Numbered from the stretch's first letter, positions 25,199 to 33,861 are shown. The stretch is 64,000 nucleotides of DNA from Promicromonospora panici (GCF_900608595.1 NZ_UWYY01000029.1:1-64000); one strand, 5' to 3'. Notes: generated by a model from the letters alone, not told the origin. Translations and numbers: made by a program.

Positions 25199-25241
25199 GC
25201 TTCCAAACTAATGACGCGGGTTCGATTCCCGTCGCCCGCTC
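25199..25241 (+). other. Truncated tRNA-Gly(UCC) 3' half: probable attachment site
   Basis: Starting with the 7-nt anticodon loop CTTCCAA, the sequence continues as a tRNA 3' half: T-arm GCGGG-TTCGATT-CCCGT and acceptor strand CGCCCGCT. The 5' flank (...CACCCGGCAAGG) cannot pair with the anticodon stem ACTAA or the acceptor, so it is not a functional tRNA. Homology beginning in the anticodon loop is typical of tyrosine-recombinase integration scars. Confidence 0.75.
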
Positions 25242-25250
25242 AGAGTGCGG

Positions 25251-25285
25251 AAGCCCAGGTCAGAGAGTGTTGCTGACCTGGGCTT
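25251..25285 (+). terminator. Terminator hairpin of the original tRNA-Gly gene
   Basis: Perfect 13-bp stem AAGCCCAGGTCAG (25251-25263) and CTGACCTGGGCTT (25273-25285), loop of 9 nt, 10 bp after the tRNA 3' end. It marks the original chromosomal side of the junction. Confidence 0.75.
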
Positions 25286-25432
25286 CGTGCGTTCCGGAGG
25301 GGTGGAAGCGGCGCCGAGTGGCCCTAATTCCTCCGGGTCAGCAGCCGGAATCAGAATGTCCGCTCAGGCGACCGTCGCCGGTAGCCTGCGAGAGTCAACG
25401 CGCCCGAGATTCGCGAGGAGGGCTGCGGGAGA

Positions 25433-25786
25433 ATGCCGCCGATTACTGAGATCCATGGGCTGTTGATCGCCGATCGCGAGCGCACGGCCGACCTGATCTC
25501 CTCTCTTTCCGGCAACATTGCCTCGATGGTGGAGGCGTCGCAGCTGACCGCGGCCGACGACGAGCACGACCCCGAAGGGTCGACGATCGCCTTCGAGCGC
25601 TCACAGGCGAGCACGCTGCTTGCTGCGGCAAGGAACCACCTGGCCGACGTGGACGCCGCGCTCGCGAGGATCGCCGCTGGCAATTACGGCTACTGCGAAC
25701 GCTGCGGACAACCAGTCGCAGGTGACCGTCTGCTGGCCCGGCCCACGGCCCGCACGTGCATCAGCTGCGCCGCCGCCGGTAGCTGA
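25433..25786 (+). CDS. TraR/DksA-type zinc-finger protein
   Basis: 117 residues from ATG 25433 (GGAGA upstream). An N-terminal coiled region is followed by VDAALARIAAGNYGYCERCG and a second knuckle CISCAA, the CxxC...CxxC zinc finger of the TraR/DksA C4 family, with the characteristic G-x-YG-x-C segment before it. Such proteins bind the RNA polymerase secondary channel or act as small regulators. The acidic DDEHDPEGSTIAFERSQAS region resembles the DksA coiled-coil tip region only loosely. It is the first gene on the chromosomal side of the island junction. Confidence 0.82.
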   Translation: MPPITEIHGLLIADRERTADLISSLSGNIASMVEASQLTAADDEHDPEGSTIAFERSQASTLLAAARNHLADVDAALARIAAGNYGYCERCGQPVAGDRLLARPTARTCISCAAAGS

Positions 25787-25932
25787 CATCGCGTTGTGTG
25801 TGTCCTCGTGGACGTCGCTGGTGAGCTCACGCAGTCTTCCGACCGTGCGAGCAGGAGCTACGGACACACCCGACTGGGGTTCTGTCAGGGACACTGGACG
25901 ACAGCAATGTCTGCCGAGATGAGGAGTCTTAG

Positions 25933-26862
25933 GTGCCCCAGGGAACTGTCCGATGGTTCGACGCCGACCGAGGGTTCGGTTTCATCGACCTCGGGAATGA
26001 GGCCGAGGACCTGTTCGTGCATGCGTCCGAGATCGTCGGCGACGACGGACCGAAGCTTCTCCGCGAGGGGCAGGCCGTCGAGTTCGAGGTGGGCGAGGGT
26101 GAGCGTGGCCCGCAGGCGCGCCGCGTCCGTGTCACGGGCGACCGGGCCGTCCATGCGCCCGTGGGTGTGCTCGGCACCGTCACCTGGTACGAGCCGGCCA
26201 AGGGATACGGATTCGTCACGCCCGACGACGGTCGCGTCGAAGTCTTCGTGCACAGCTCGGCCATCGTCAGTGGCGGCGTGATCTCGGAGGGGCAGCGCGT
26301 GGCGTTCCTCGTCGTCGAAGGGGAGAAGGGGCCGCAGGCGGACCACCTGCTACCGCTCGGGGCGGACGCTGCGCAGTCGGCATCCGACGGCGCGGACGGC
26401 ACGGTGTCCTGGTACGACGACACCAAGGGCTTCGGCTTCATCGCTCCCGACTCGGGTGGGGAGGACGTCTTCGTCCATGTCCGTGCGCTCGGCCCGGGTC
26501 TGACCGAGCTGTCCGAGGGTGCACGCGTGACGTTCGACGTTGTCGCCGGCGACAGAGGGCCGAACGCCCGCAACGTGCAGCTCGTGCGCGGCTCCGGGAG
26601 TGCGCGCGCGGCCACGGACCGCGGTCGGCCAAGCCGTCCCGCGGCATCGGGCGGGCCTGTGCGCGGCGGTGAGGGCACCGTCGCGCGCTACGACGCGGAC
26701 CGCGGTTTCGGCTTCATCACCCCCGATGCCGGGGGCGCGGACCTGTTCGTGCACGTGTCGGTCGTGCGGGGCGACGAGGTCCTGGAGGAGGGCGACCGGG
26801 TCCGGTTCAAGGTGCGTCAGAGTGACCGGGGGCCGCAGGCCGACAGTGTCGAACTGATCTGA
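25933..26862 (+). CDS. Protein with four tandem cold-shock domains
   Basis: 309 residues from GTG 25933. Four CSD repeats each carry the RNP1-like pattern: RWFDADRGFGFIDLG (about 7-21), TWYEPAKGYGFVTPD (about 82-96), SWYDDTKGFGFIAPD (about 158-172) and ARYDADRGFGFITPD (about 254-268), each followed by an FVH motif (LFVHAS, VFVHSS, VFVHVR, LFVHVS). Usual bacterial Csp proteins have one domain of about 67 residues. It should bind single-stranded RNA or DNA with high avidity as a chaperone or translation regulator. The spacer between repeats 3 and 4 is disordered and Arg/Ser/Gly-rich. It converges with the DUF2625 gene, only 5 bp away. Confidence 0.9.
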   Translation: MPQGTVRWFDADRGFGFIDLGNEAEDLFVHASEIVGDDGPKLLREGQAVEFEVGEGERGPQARRVRVTGDRAVHAPVGVLGTVTWYEPAKGYGFVTPDDGRVEVFVHSSAIVSGGVISEGQRVAFLVVEGEKGPQADHLLPLGADAAQSASDGADGTVSWYDDTKGFGFIAPDSGGEDVFVHVRALGPGLTELSEGARVTFDVVAGDRGPNARNVQLVRGSGSARAATDRGRPSRPAASGGPVRGGEGTVARYDADRGFGFITPDAGGADLFVHVSVVRGDEVLEEGDRVRFKVRQSDRGPQADSVELI

Positions 26863-26867
26863 GGCGG

Positions 26868-27628
26868 TCAGAGACCTGAGCGCGAATCAGACACGCGGTC
26901 GCCGAACGTTCCCAGTGGTCCCAGGTCGACACCATCGATCTGGACGGCAGTCGATCGAGCAGCCCAGACCAGCTCAGCCATGGGTACAGCGGCACGGCTG
27001 GTGGCACCGAGATCCTCATGGGCCTCTCTGGACCAGAGCGGCGGATAGACGTTCAGCCCGCGGTCACCGCTCAGGCCGCGGGTCTCGGTGTCCCATCCGT
27101 CCCACCGCAGTCCGTCCGTGAAGTCGACCAGGCCGCCGCCGAGCACCCACGCAAGCCAGGCGGCGTAGCCGGCCTCAAGCGGTTCCCACTGGAGGGTGTC
27201 GGGTGCGAGGTAGATCATCTCGCCTGCCGTTCCGGGCCGTGCGACGGCGTCAGGGTCGTGCCCGTTGAGGACGTAGGTACCGCCGAGGACGTCATGGGCG
27301 ACGACCAGCCCGTGCGCCGGTGACCAGGTGGCCTCGGGCTTCGGCGGGAAGTCGTTCATCGCGGCCAGACCAGGCAGGTAGCCAGGATCACCCGAGAGCG
27401 GGCTCCCGTAGACACGCAGCCAGCCGTGGTCGATCAGGAGTCCGCCGGTATGCACGACGACGGCGCCGAGGAGTGACCCCGTCGTCACCTGGAGCTGCTC
27501 GAGCGTGCGACGACTGGTCGTCTCGCCAGGGCGAGGATTTCGGCAGTGACAGATGCCTCGCTCACGAGCCTTTGCAGCTCTGGCCAGGCAGGTTCCTGCG
27601 TGGCGGTCAGGTTCTCGAACAGTCGCAC
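26868..27628 (-). pseudogene. DUF2625-family gene, frameshifted near its 5' end
   Basis: The C-terminal 200 residues, in one frame, are a clear DUF2625 protein (LLGAVVVHTGGLLIDHGWLR, PLSGDPGYLPGLAAMNDFP, WLAWVLGGGLVDFTDGLRWD). Its N-terminus is in another frame, starting at GTG 27628 (VRLFENLTATQEPAWPELQ, VSEASVTAEIL). The frames meet near 27536; inserting one base there would restore EIL-RPGETTSRRTLEQLQ. The function of DUF2625 is unknown. It is either a pseudogene or a single-base sequence error. Confidence 0.7.
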
Positions 27629-27738
27629 ACGTTCGATCGTAGTCGCGGGCGCAGGTCAGCGGCCAAGCGCCGAACACGGCGCGTCTCCGAGCTGGAGAAC
27701 CCAACACCCAGTGCTCCCGACGCCGTCTGGATGCACGG

Positions 27739-28080
27739 TCACGCCCGGGCCACCCGGAACCTCTGCTGAAGATCCTGCGCCATGGCGAGCAGCTCCTCGA
27801 ATGCCTCGACAGCCCACGCCGCCGGACCCGCCGGCAGTTTGCCACCAAGGTGGGCGATCGCGGCTGCCACCATCTCGAACGATTGGTCCCGACGAGGCTG
27901 ATCGACGATCCGATCGAGATAGGTCTCCATCGCTCCGATGGCGTCCGGCCCGGCGAGCATCGCGCTCACCGTCGCAAGTGGAAGCGCTGAATCAGCGCTG
28001 TGTGACTCGCCCATACCGGCGAGAACGGCGTCGCGGACCTCCTCGCCGGGATGGCCAGCGCGAACCAGGCACTCCGTCAC
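27739..28080 (-). CDS. Hypothetical helical protein downstream of the GH35 gene
   Basis: 113 residues from GTG 28080, overlapping the beta-galactosidase stop by 4 nt (GTGA), so it is translationally coupled. It is entirely helical and acidic (GHPGEEVRDAVLAGMGESHS, AMETYLDRIVDQPRRDQSFE), with a loosely HEAT-like look. It has no signal peptide and no enzyme motif. The tight coupling with a GH35 enzyme suggests a role in the same sugar pathway, but I cannot name one. The C-terminus RFRVARA is basic. Confidence 0.6.
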   Translation of the reverse strand: MTECLVRAGHPGEEVRDAVLAGMGESHSADSALPLATVSAMLAGPDAIGAMETYLDRIVDQPRRDQSFEMVAAAIAHLGGKLPAGPAAWAVEAFEELLAMAQDLQQRFRVARA

Positions 28081-30467
28081 GGGTTCGCCTCCTCGGCAAC
28101 GAGAACGACCTTGGCGACCCGCACGATCTCGACCGAGGGCACCGTGATGCCCTCGGGGACGTCGCGCACCGACGGGTCCACCCAGACTCCGGTGTCGCTG
28201 CGCCAGGGCAGCAGCTCGAGCGTCACTCCGTCCCGGGCCACCCGTTCACGCCACGGTGTCAGGTCCAGGTCCCAGGCCCGCCCGTGCCAGAAGTGGTCGC
28301 TGACCACCTCGTGACCGACCAGCGCCCGGCCGACGTCGCCCGTCCAGGTGACCCGCATGAGAGCACGGTCGACGTCGGCCACGAGCTCGCCCGGCACGTC
28401 GAGCTGGACGCGCGCCGCACCGGAGAAGTCCCGCGGCGCGCTGAGGCGGTCCATCGGGCCGCCCCGCGCGGGCTCCGGTGGCGCAGCAGCATGTGGTCGG
28501 AGGCCGCTCGCCAGCGTGCGCCGTCCTGCGCCGGTCCGCACCGTCCACGTCCCCCACGGCGTTGCCACCGCGGTAGCCACGACGACCTCGGCGTGCTCGG
28601 ACGTCAGCGAAGCCGGTGCGGGAAGGAGAGAAACGGTGACCGACTCGGTGTCGGGGTGGGCGACCAGGCCGCCGTCGAACCCGTACACGGGTGCGTCGGC
28701 CAGGACGAGCCGGTCGCGTCCGGCGATCTCCAGGCGATAGAGATGGTTGGCCGTCTCCTCGTCGACGACCAGGACACGCACCCCTGGCAGCTCGACGAAC
28801 GCGCCCGGTCCTGGTGCTCCCACGAGGTCGACGGCGGTGTGCCCGCCGTCGGGCCGCGCCGTCCCCGCGCCGCGCACATCGACGTCACCTTCGAGCACGA
28901 GCTCGACCGGAACACCCTCCGTGGCGCTCAGGACGACGATCTCACCGGCGTCGTCGGCAATCCTGGTGACGAGCTGTGCCGTGGCGCTGCGCAGCACCAG
29001 CCCGTCGGTCAGCGGGTAGCGCAGCGGCCAGGCCACGGAGACGCCCACCGGTACGTCCGTCGGGCGGGAGGGGACGGTCACGACGGCGTCGTCCAGCTCG
29101 ACGGCGACCTGCAGCCCGGGCTGCGCGTCGAGCGGACGGCGGGCCGACTGGTAGGTCGTGAGGAAGAGGTAACCGCGGTGCCCGTCGGAGCGGACCGACC
29201 AGCGCAGCTCGGACGGGTCCTCGCTGCCTCCACCCACCGTGGTGCGCATGGCGGCCAGCTCTGAACCATCGGTCGCGAGCCACAGGTGCTGCCGGCGCAG
29301 CAGATGGTGGTGTCGGCGCACCTGTCCGTGCTCGCCGACCGGCGCGTGGAAGTCGTAGCTGAGAGTGGGGACGTCGTTGGGGTACCCGGTGGCATGCGAC
29401 TCCTGCTCGGTGCCGTGGGCACCACGCCGCTGCGTCCCACCGGCGTACATGTAGTACCCCTGCCAGATGGAGCCGCTGCCGATCTTCGCCAGCGCGAGAG
29501 CGGCGACATCCTCGGAGGTGACGAGAGGCCGACGGTGATAGGCCGCGTGCATGCCGCCCCCGAGCTCGCAGGTGGCGAACGGTAGCGCCGCGTCGTCCTT
29601 GAGTCGCACCGCCGACGGGTCCAGCACGATGCCGTCGAGGGCCTCACGCAGGTCGGCACCGACAGTCAGGTCGTCACGGACCTCGCTGTAGCGGAAGTGG
29701 AAGGCAGCGAAATCCGGCCACTCCGTGGCCGAGTCCTCCCAGAATCCGTCTGCGTAGGCGCTGTACAGCGGCAGCAGGGACTCTGGTACCTGGGCGCCTC
29801 CCCAACCTGTCGCCGTCCAGATCGGCACCCGCAGGCCGAGGTCCTCGGCGATGGTGCGCAGCATCGCGAGGTGCTGTGGCTGGTCGTAGAGCTCGTTGTC
29901 CATCTGGGCGCCGACGACCGGGCCCCCCTCGACGTGCGTGAGCCCGTCCAGCCGGCCGATGATCTGCCCGTAGAACCGGCGCACCAGCTCGAGGTAGTCG
30001 GTGTCGTTCGTGCGCGTGGCCACGCCACGCTCGACGAGCCAGTCCGGAAAGCCGCCGTAGCGGGCCTCACCGTGTGCCCACGGCCCCATGCGGACGATCA
30101 CGTCCAGGCCGTGCCGTGCCGCAAGCTCGATGAACGCCCGGAGGTCGAGGTTGTCGTCCCACCGGAACTGGCCCGGCTGCGGCTCGTGCGCCTGCCACAG
30201 GAGGTAGGTGGCCACGGTGTCCAGGCCGCCGGCCCGGGCGTGACCCAGCACCTCGGACCACCGGTCGCGCGGTAGCCGGGAGTAGTGGATCTCGCCGGTG
30301 ATCGGGAACCACGGCTTTCCGGCGCGTTCGATCGACCCACTGGTGATCTCGATCCGGTCGGCGGTGCCCTCAGGGTCGCCGAGTGGCAGATGCCCTCGCC
30401 GGGGCGGAGGTGGCACCTTCGCACGCAGCCGCTGAGCGGCGGGTACCGGGTGAACGTCGGTGTTCAT
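28077..30467 (-). CDS. GH35-family beta-galactosidase, cytoplasmic
   Basis: 796 residues from ATG 30467 (AAGGAG upstream). The (beta/alpha)8 catalytic domain (about residues 45-390) has PITGEIHYSRLPRDRWSEVL, VATYLLWQAHEPQPGQF, the acid/base region QMDNELYDQPQ and the candidate nucleophile ATCELGGGM. Jelly-roll domains follow. No signal peptide is present, so it should hydrolyse imported galactosides. It heads a two-gene operon and is divergent from an AraC regulator (119 bp between starts), which probably controls it in response to the sugar. GH35 also includes exo-beta-glucosaminidases, so the substrate is not certain. Confidence 0.85.
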   Translation of the reverse strand: MNTDVHPVPAAQRLRAKVPPPPRRGHLPLGDPEGTADRIEITSGSIERAGKPWFPITGEIHYSRLPRDRWSEVLGHARAGGLDTVATYLLWQAHEPQPGQFRWDDNLDLRAFIELAARHGLDVIVRMGPWAHGEARYGGFPDWLVERGVATRTNDTDYLELVRRFYGQIIGRLDGLTHVEGGPVVGAQMDNELYDQPQHLAMLRTIAEDLGLRVPIWTATGWGGAQVPESLLPLYSAYADGFWEDSATEWPDFAAFHFRYSEVRDDLTVGADLREALDGIVLDPSAVRLKDDAALPFATCELGGGMHAAYHRRPLVTSEDVAALALAKIGSGSIWQGYYMYAGGTQRRGAHGTEQESHATGYPNDVPTLSYDFHAPVGEHGQVRRHHHLLRRQHLWLATDGSELAAMRTTVGGGSEDPSELRWSVRSDGHRGYLFLTTYQSARRPLDAQPGLQVAVELDDAVVTVPSRPTDVPVGVSVAWPLRYPLTDGLVLRSATAQLVTRIADDAGEIVVLSATEGVPVELVLEGDVDVRGAGTARPDGGHTAVDLVGAPGPGAFVELPGVRVLVVDEETANHLYRLEIAGRDRLVLADAPVYGFDGGLVAHPDTESVTVSLLPAPASLTSEHAEVVVATAVATPWGTWTVRTGAGRRTLASGLRPHAAAPPEPARGGPMDRLSAPRDFSGAARVQLDVPGELVADVDRALMRVTWTGDVGRALVGHEVVSDHFWHGRAWDLDLTPWRERVARDGVTLELLPWRSDTGVWVDPSVRDVPEGITVPSVEIVRVAKVVLVAEEANP

Positions 30468-30585
30468 GTCTCTCCTTCAAGGGGTGTGCCCCGGCGCCCT
30501 TCGAGCTGGTCGGACTCGTAGAGCAGGCATGTGTCGAACGTAGGGCGGCTTGACCACCCTGGCGATGGGCGTTTCCATGGCCTCC

Positions 30586-31476
30586 ATGGACGAAACGACG
30601 GTTATCGAGGAACTGGCGCTCCGGGACGGATTCACCGGCCAGCGCATGTTCGTCGTTCCGAGGCCCACGGTCCAGGCAGCGCTCGCGCGGCCGGTGACCG
30701 GCCGTCTTCTGGTCACTGATGCCGGGTTGTTCCCGCACGCGGCACGCCACGGACGGTTTCGCGAGGGCGGCGCGAGCCAGCACATCCTGATGCTCTGCAC
30801 CAGCGGCGCCGGCTGGTGCCGGACACCCGATGGACGGTTCACCGTGCAACGCGGCGACGCGGTCCTCCTACCCGCGGAGGTCGCGCACGAGTACGCAGCA
30901 TCGGAGGACGACCCGTGGACGTTGTGGTGGTTGCACTTCGTCGGCAGGGACTCCGCCGAGCTGGTGCGGTCGGCACACGAGGCTGCCGGCGGTCCGCTCT
31001 CCCACCTGCGCGACCCGACACCCGTCGCCGGCCTCGTCTCACAGGTCATCGACGCCCTGGACTCCGGCACTGCCGGAGGGCTGGTCCGAGCTACCGGCGC
31101 GGCGTGGAACGCACTGACACAAGTGATCGCGACGGGTCGCCGTAGACCTGGCCCCGCTCTGAGCCCTGTCGAGCAAGCAGTCGAGCATCTGCGTGCCACG
31201 ACGCCTCAACGCACCTCGGTCGAGGCACTGGCTGCGATGGTCGGGCTGAGCTCTTCCCAGCTCAACGCTGCCTTCCGGCGGCAGGTGGGCGTACCACCGT
31301 TGCGCTACCAGAGCGATCTGCGCATGGCGCGGGCGCGTGAGCTCCTCGACAGCACGGATTTCGCAGTGACCGCGATCGCGGCCAGCTGCGGCTATGAGGA
31401 CCCGCTCTATTTCTCCCGCCAGTTCACCCGGACTCACGGTCTGGCGCCTACGGCCTACCGGGCGCGGATCAAGTGA
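30586..31476 (+). CDS. AraC-family transcriptional regulator
   Basis: 296 residues from ATG 30586; ATG codons at 30565 and 30577 and a TTG at 30550 are in frame too, and no strong RBS decides. The N-terminal cupin-like sensor (about residues 30-130) has SQHILMLCTSGAGWCRTPDG and the WTLWWLHFVG segment typical of sugar-responsive AraC proteins. The C-terminal double HTH (about residues 190-296) has SVEALAAMVGLSSSQLNAAF and AASCGYEDPLYFSRQFTRTH. It is divergent from the GH35 operon and probably activates it. Confidence 0.85.
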   Translation: MDETTVIEELALRDGFTGQRMFVVPRPTVQAALARPVTGRLLVTDAGLFPHAARHGRFREGGASQHILMLCTSGAGWCRTPDGRFTVQRGDAVLLPAEVAHEYAASEDDPWTLWWLHFVGRDSAELVRSAHEAAGGPLSHLRDPTPVAGLVSQVIDALDSGTAGGLVRATGAAWNALTQVIATGRRRPGPALSPVEQAVEHLRATTPQRTSVEALAAMVGLSSSQLNAAFRRQVGVPPLRYQSDLRMARARELLDSTDFAVTAIAASCGYEDPLYFSRQFTRTHGLAPTAYRARIK

Positions 31477-31504
31477 GTTCACGACCGTAGGACCTGTCGC
31501 CGCG

Positions 31505-31591
31505 TGATCGTTTCTGATCGTTTAAGGTCCACTCTTGACCACATACTGTTCGAGTGGGACTCTTGCGGGACGCTGGCCTCGCAAACGATCA
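31505..31591. promoter_or_regulatory. Phased TGATCGTTT repeats upstream of the GH5 gene
   Basis: TGATCGTTT occurs at 31505-31513 and 31515-31523, exactly 10 bp apart. The complementary motif AAACGATCA lies at 31583-31591. The array lies 65-150 bp upstream of the GH5 start. Direct copies one helical turn apart suggest a regulator binding site. Confidence 0.45.
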
Positions 31592-31655
31592 GCATCGAAG
31601 CCCTCCGTTAGTTCACAGTCGAACGCGCGCAACGAAGCGCGAGATGGGTTGAACC

Positions 31656-33158
31656 ATGCCGACACTCCGTCCTACCTCCCCACGCCCTCGGCGGCCCCGG
31701 GCCCGCCTGGCTGCCGCCCTGCTAGCCCTCACCCTCCTGCCGTTCACCGCTGTCGCGGGCAGCGCCCCCGCCACGGCGGCCACCTCCCAGTTCCGCGGCA
31801 TGAACTGGGCGGTCGCCGGTGACAACTTCTCGACGAGCCCGCTGGTGCTCGACGGGCTCTCGTCGTCCGACAGCTACGACACCGTGCGGGCGAAGGCCAA
31901 CGCGCTCTACGGCGACATGGAGTCGACGCTCGGCGTCAACACCGTCCGCCTGCCCGTCAACACCCACACGGTCGGCACTGCCTGGTGGGGTGCCTACCGA
32001 GGCACGATCGACGCGGCTACGGCCCGCGGCTGGAAGGTCATCCTCGGGTACTGGGAGGACGGCGCCGCCTCCGGCGGCAGGGTCACCAACACCGCCGCCT
32101 GGAACTCCATGTGGAGCACGATCCTGTCGCAGTACGCCTCGAACAGCCTCGTCTACTTCGAGCCGATGAACGAGCCGCACGGCTACTCCTCGACCGCTTG
32201 GCGCGACACGGCCGCCGCCTGGCTCAGCACGCACAGCAACGCCCCCGACGGCCGCGTCCTGATCGGCGGCACCGGCTACAGCCAGGACCTGCGCGACGTC
32301 TGCAACGACTCACGCTTCAACAACACCCTGCTCTCGTTCCACACGTACACATTCATGTACAGCGCGATGACCTACGACGCCTGGAGGTCGCACATCACGA
32401 CCCGTCTGGGGAACTGCGCGTCGCGCGCCATCGTGACGGAGTTCGGCTCCGCGATGAACAGCGGCCTGAACTACAACGACAGCGGCAGCAGCCACAACAT
32501 GGTCCGGTACCTGCGGGCGGTCGCGCAGGTCATGCGCGACAACTCCATGGGTGGCGTGTACTGGCCGGCCGCCGGCGGCAAGCAGGGCAACATCGGCTAC
32601 GACTGGTACTCCATGTACATCAAGAGCGGCAGCGGCACGGCGCTCGACCTGACGATCCGCAACTACTCGGGCGCCAACCAGTACCGGTATGCCATGGGCG
32701 ACAACGTGAACCCCAGCGGGGGCACCGGCTCCGGTTCCCGCGTCGGCACGATCGCCGCCAAGCACTCCGGCAAGTGCATGGACGTCGTCTCCGCCTCGAT
32801 GTCGAACGGGGCCGAGGTCACCCAGTACACCTGCGGCACCGGAACGAACCAGCGCATCGCGCTGAACGACCTCGGCAACGGCTACTACCACCTCGTCGCC
32901 CAGCACTCCGGCAAGTGCATCGAGGTCAACGGCGCTTCCACGGCCGACGGGGCGAACATCACGCAGTACACCTGCAGCGCAGGCACCAACCAGCAGTGGC
33001 AGCGCATCAGCGTGGGCAGCGACCACCAGTTCAAGAACCGGAACTCGGGCAAGTGCATCGATGTCCCGAGCGCATCCACTGCCAACGGCACCCGCCTGAA
33101 GCAGTACACCTGCAACACCAGCAGCACCAACCAGGTCTGGACGATCACGACCTCGTGA
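31656..33158 (+). CDS. Secreted GH5-family glycoside hydrolase with C-terminal ricin-B (CBM13) module
   Basis: 500 residues. Sec signal peptide (RLAAALLALTLLPFTAVAG, cleavage near ATA-A at about residue 42). GH5 catalytic domain, about residues 43-345, with acid/base VYFEPMNEPHG and nucleophile AIVTEFGSA. A short Gly/Ser linker precedes a ricin-type beta-trefoil (about 360-500) with three repeats, GKCMDVVSASMSNGAEVTQY, GKCIEVNGASTADGANITQY and GKCIDVPSASTANGTRLKQY, each ending in the NQ.W/NQ-type motif. It likely degrades extracellular beta-mannan, glucan or xylan; GH5 substrate cannot be read from motifs alone. A strong terminator follows 20 bp after the stop. Confidence 0.87.
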   Translation: MPTLRPTSPRPRRPRARLAAALLALTLLPFTAVAGSAPATAATSQFRGMNWAVAGDNFSTSPLVLDGLSSSDSYDTVRAKANALYGDMESTLGVNTVRLPVNTHTVGTAWWGAYRGTIDAATARGWKVILGYWEDGAASGGRVTNTAAWNSMWSTILSQYASNSLVYFEPMNEPHGYSSTAWRDTAAAWLSTHSNAPDGRVLIGGTGYSQDLRDVCNDSRFNNTLLSFHTYTFMYSAMTYDAWRSHITTRLGNCASRAIVTEFGSAMNSGLNYNDSGSSHNMVRYLRAVAQVMRDNSMGGVYWPAAGGKQGNIGYDWYSMYIKSGSGTALDLTIRNYSGANQYRYAMGDNVNPSGGTGSGSRVGTIAAKHSGKCMDVVSASMSNGAEVTQYTCGTGTNQRIALNDLGNGYYHLVAQHSGKCIEVNGASTADGANITQYTCSAGTNQQWQRISVGSDHQFKNRNSGKCIDVPSASTANGTRLKQYTCNTSSTNQVWTITTS

Positions 33159-33177
33159 CCCCAGCTGGCACCGTGCC

Positions 33178-33212
33178 GGCGGCGGGCGAGGCCCTCAGCC
33201 TCGCCCGCCGCC
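33178..33212. terminator. Strong hairpin terminator after the GH5 gene
   Basis: Perfect 15-bp stem GGCGGCGGGCGAGGC (33178-33192) and GCCTCGCCCGCCGCC (33198-33212), loop of 5 nt. It lies between the convergent GH5 and GNAT genes and could serve both. Confidence 0.85.
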
Positions 33213-33321
33213 TTCACCACACCCTGACGTGCTGCCCGAGCAGAACCAACGGGTCCTGCCCCGACGGCGGCGACTCGTGCAGCGCGTACCGCCGTGACCC
33301 GCTGTCACGCGAGCGCTCGGC

Positions 33322-33828
33322 TCAGACGGCGCGTTCCATACACACCAGGTCGGCGCGGTCATCCCACGAGTCGACGACGGCGAAGCCGAGGCGCTCGTAC
33401 AGTCCGATGGCGCCCGTGCGCCACTTCCAGACGGATAATGCCACCGTGTTGATGTCACGCGCGGCCGCATGGTCCAGCGCCACGGTGAGCAGCCGCGATG
33501 CGACGCCCCGACCCCGGAGCTCCGGCACCGTCCACAGCCGCTTGACCTCCGAGCGACCCGCTACCGGCGCGGTCAGAACCAGAGAGCCGGCCGGCCTGCC
33601 CCCGGAGCGGGCGACCAGCACGACGTCCCGGGCGAACGCCGTCCGGGGCTCCGCGATCTCCCGCTGATAGCGCGCAGGCAGGGCGCTCACGTCGCCGACG
33701 GCGGCGCCCTTCTCGGCCTCGGTCTGCAGGTGGTAGGCAGCGAGCAGGGCGGGGAGCCCCGGCTCAGCCGGAGACTCCCGGTCGAGCAGGCGGACGACGA
33801 CGGGAGCAGTCTGGGGGGTGTCGGTCAC
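33322..33828 (-). CDS. GNAT-family N-acetyltransferase
   Basis: 168 residues from ATG 33828. The acetyl-CoA binding motif A is SEVKRLWTVPELRGRGVASR (the R/QxxGxG/A pattern reads RGRGVA), followed by LLTVALDHAAA and the C-terminal GAIGLYERLGFAVVDSW. Cytoplasmic. The substrate is not predictable from sequence. It is monocistronic, with a DUF427 gene 33 bp upstream on the same strand and possibly cotranscribed. Confidence 0.85.
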   Translation of the reverse strand: MTDTPQTAPVVVRLLDRESPAEPGLPALLAAYHLQTEAEKGAAVGDVSALPARYQREIAEPRTAFARDVVLVARSGGRPAGSLVLTAPVAGRSEVKRLWTVPELRGRGVASRLLTVALDHAAARDINTVALSVWKWRTGAIGLYERLGFAVVDSWDDRADLVCMERAV

Positions 33829-33861
33829 CCCTCAGTATCAGTCGCCGGATGACGCCGACGG

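Larger units (their letters stand above)
1..25241. mobile_element. Right-hand part of an integrated genomic island (left end outside window)
   Basis: The right boundary is defined by a partial tRNA-Gly(UCC) 3' half at about 25199-25241, followed by an intact hairpin terminator. That is the usual scar of a tyrosine-recombinase element inserted at a tRNA anticodon loop. The interior is rich in accessory genes: orphan immunity-like genes, a SIR2 protein, a ubiquitin-like module, FRG/DUF262, transposase debris and gene-poor stretches. Everything to the right looks like ordinary catabolic chromosome. No integrase, relaxase or replication gene is visible, so the element is either incomplete here or its mobility genes lie to the left. 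The whole block could also be a composite of several insertions. Confidence 0.55.

Noticed and set aside
24674..25276. 200-codon plus-strand frame across the island end
   Set aside because: It crosses the inverted repeats and the tRNA fragment, has no protein-like domain and no RBS. It is a chance frame in GC-rich DNA.
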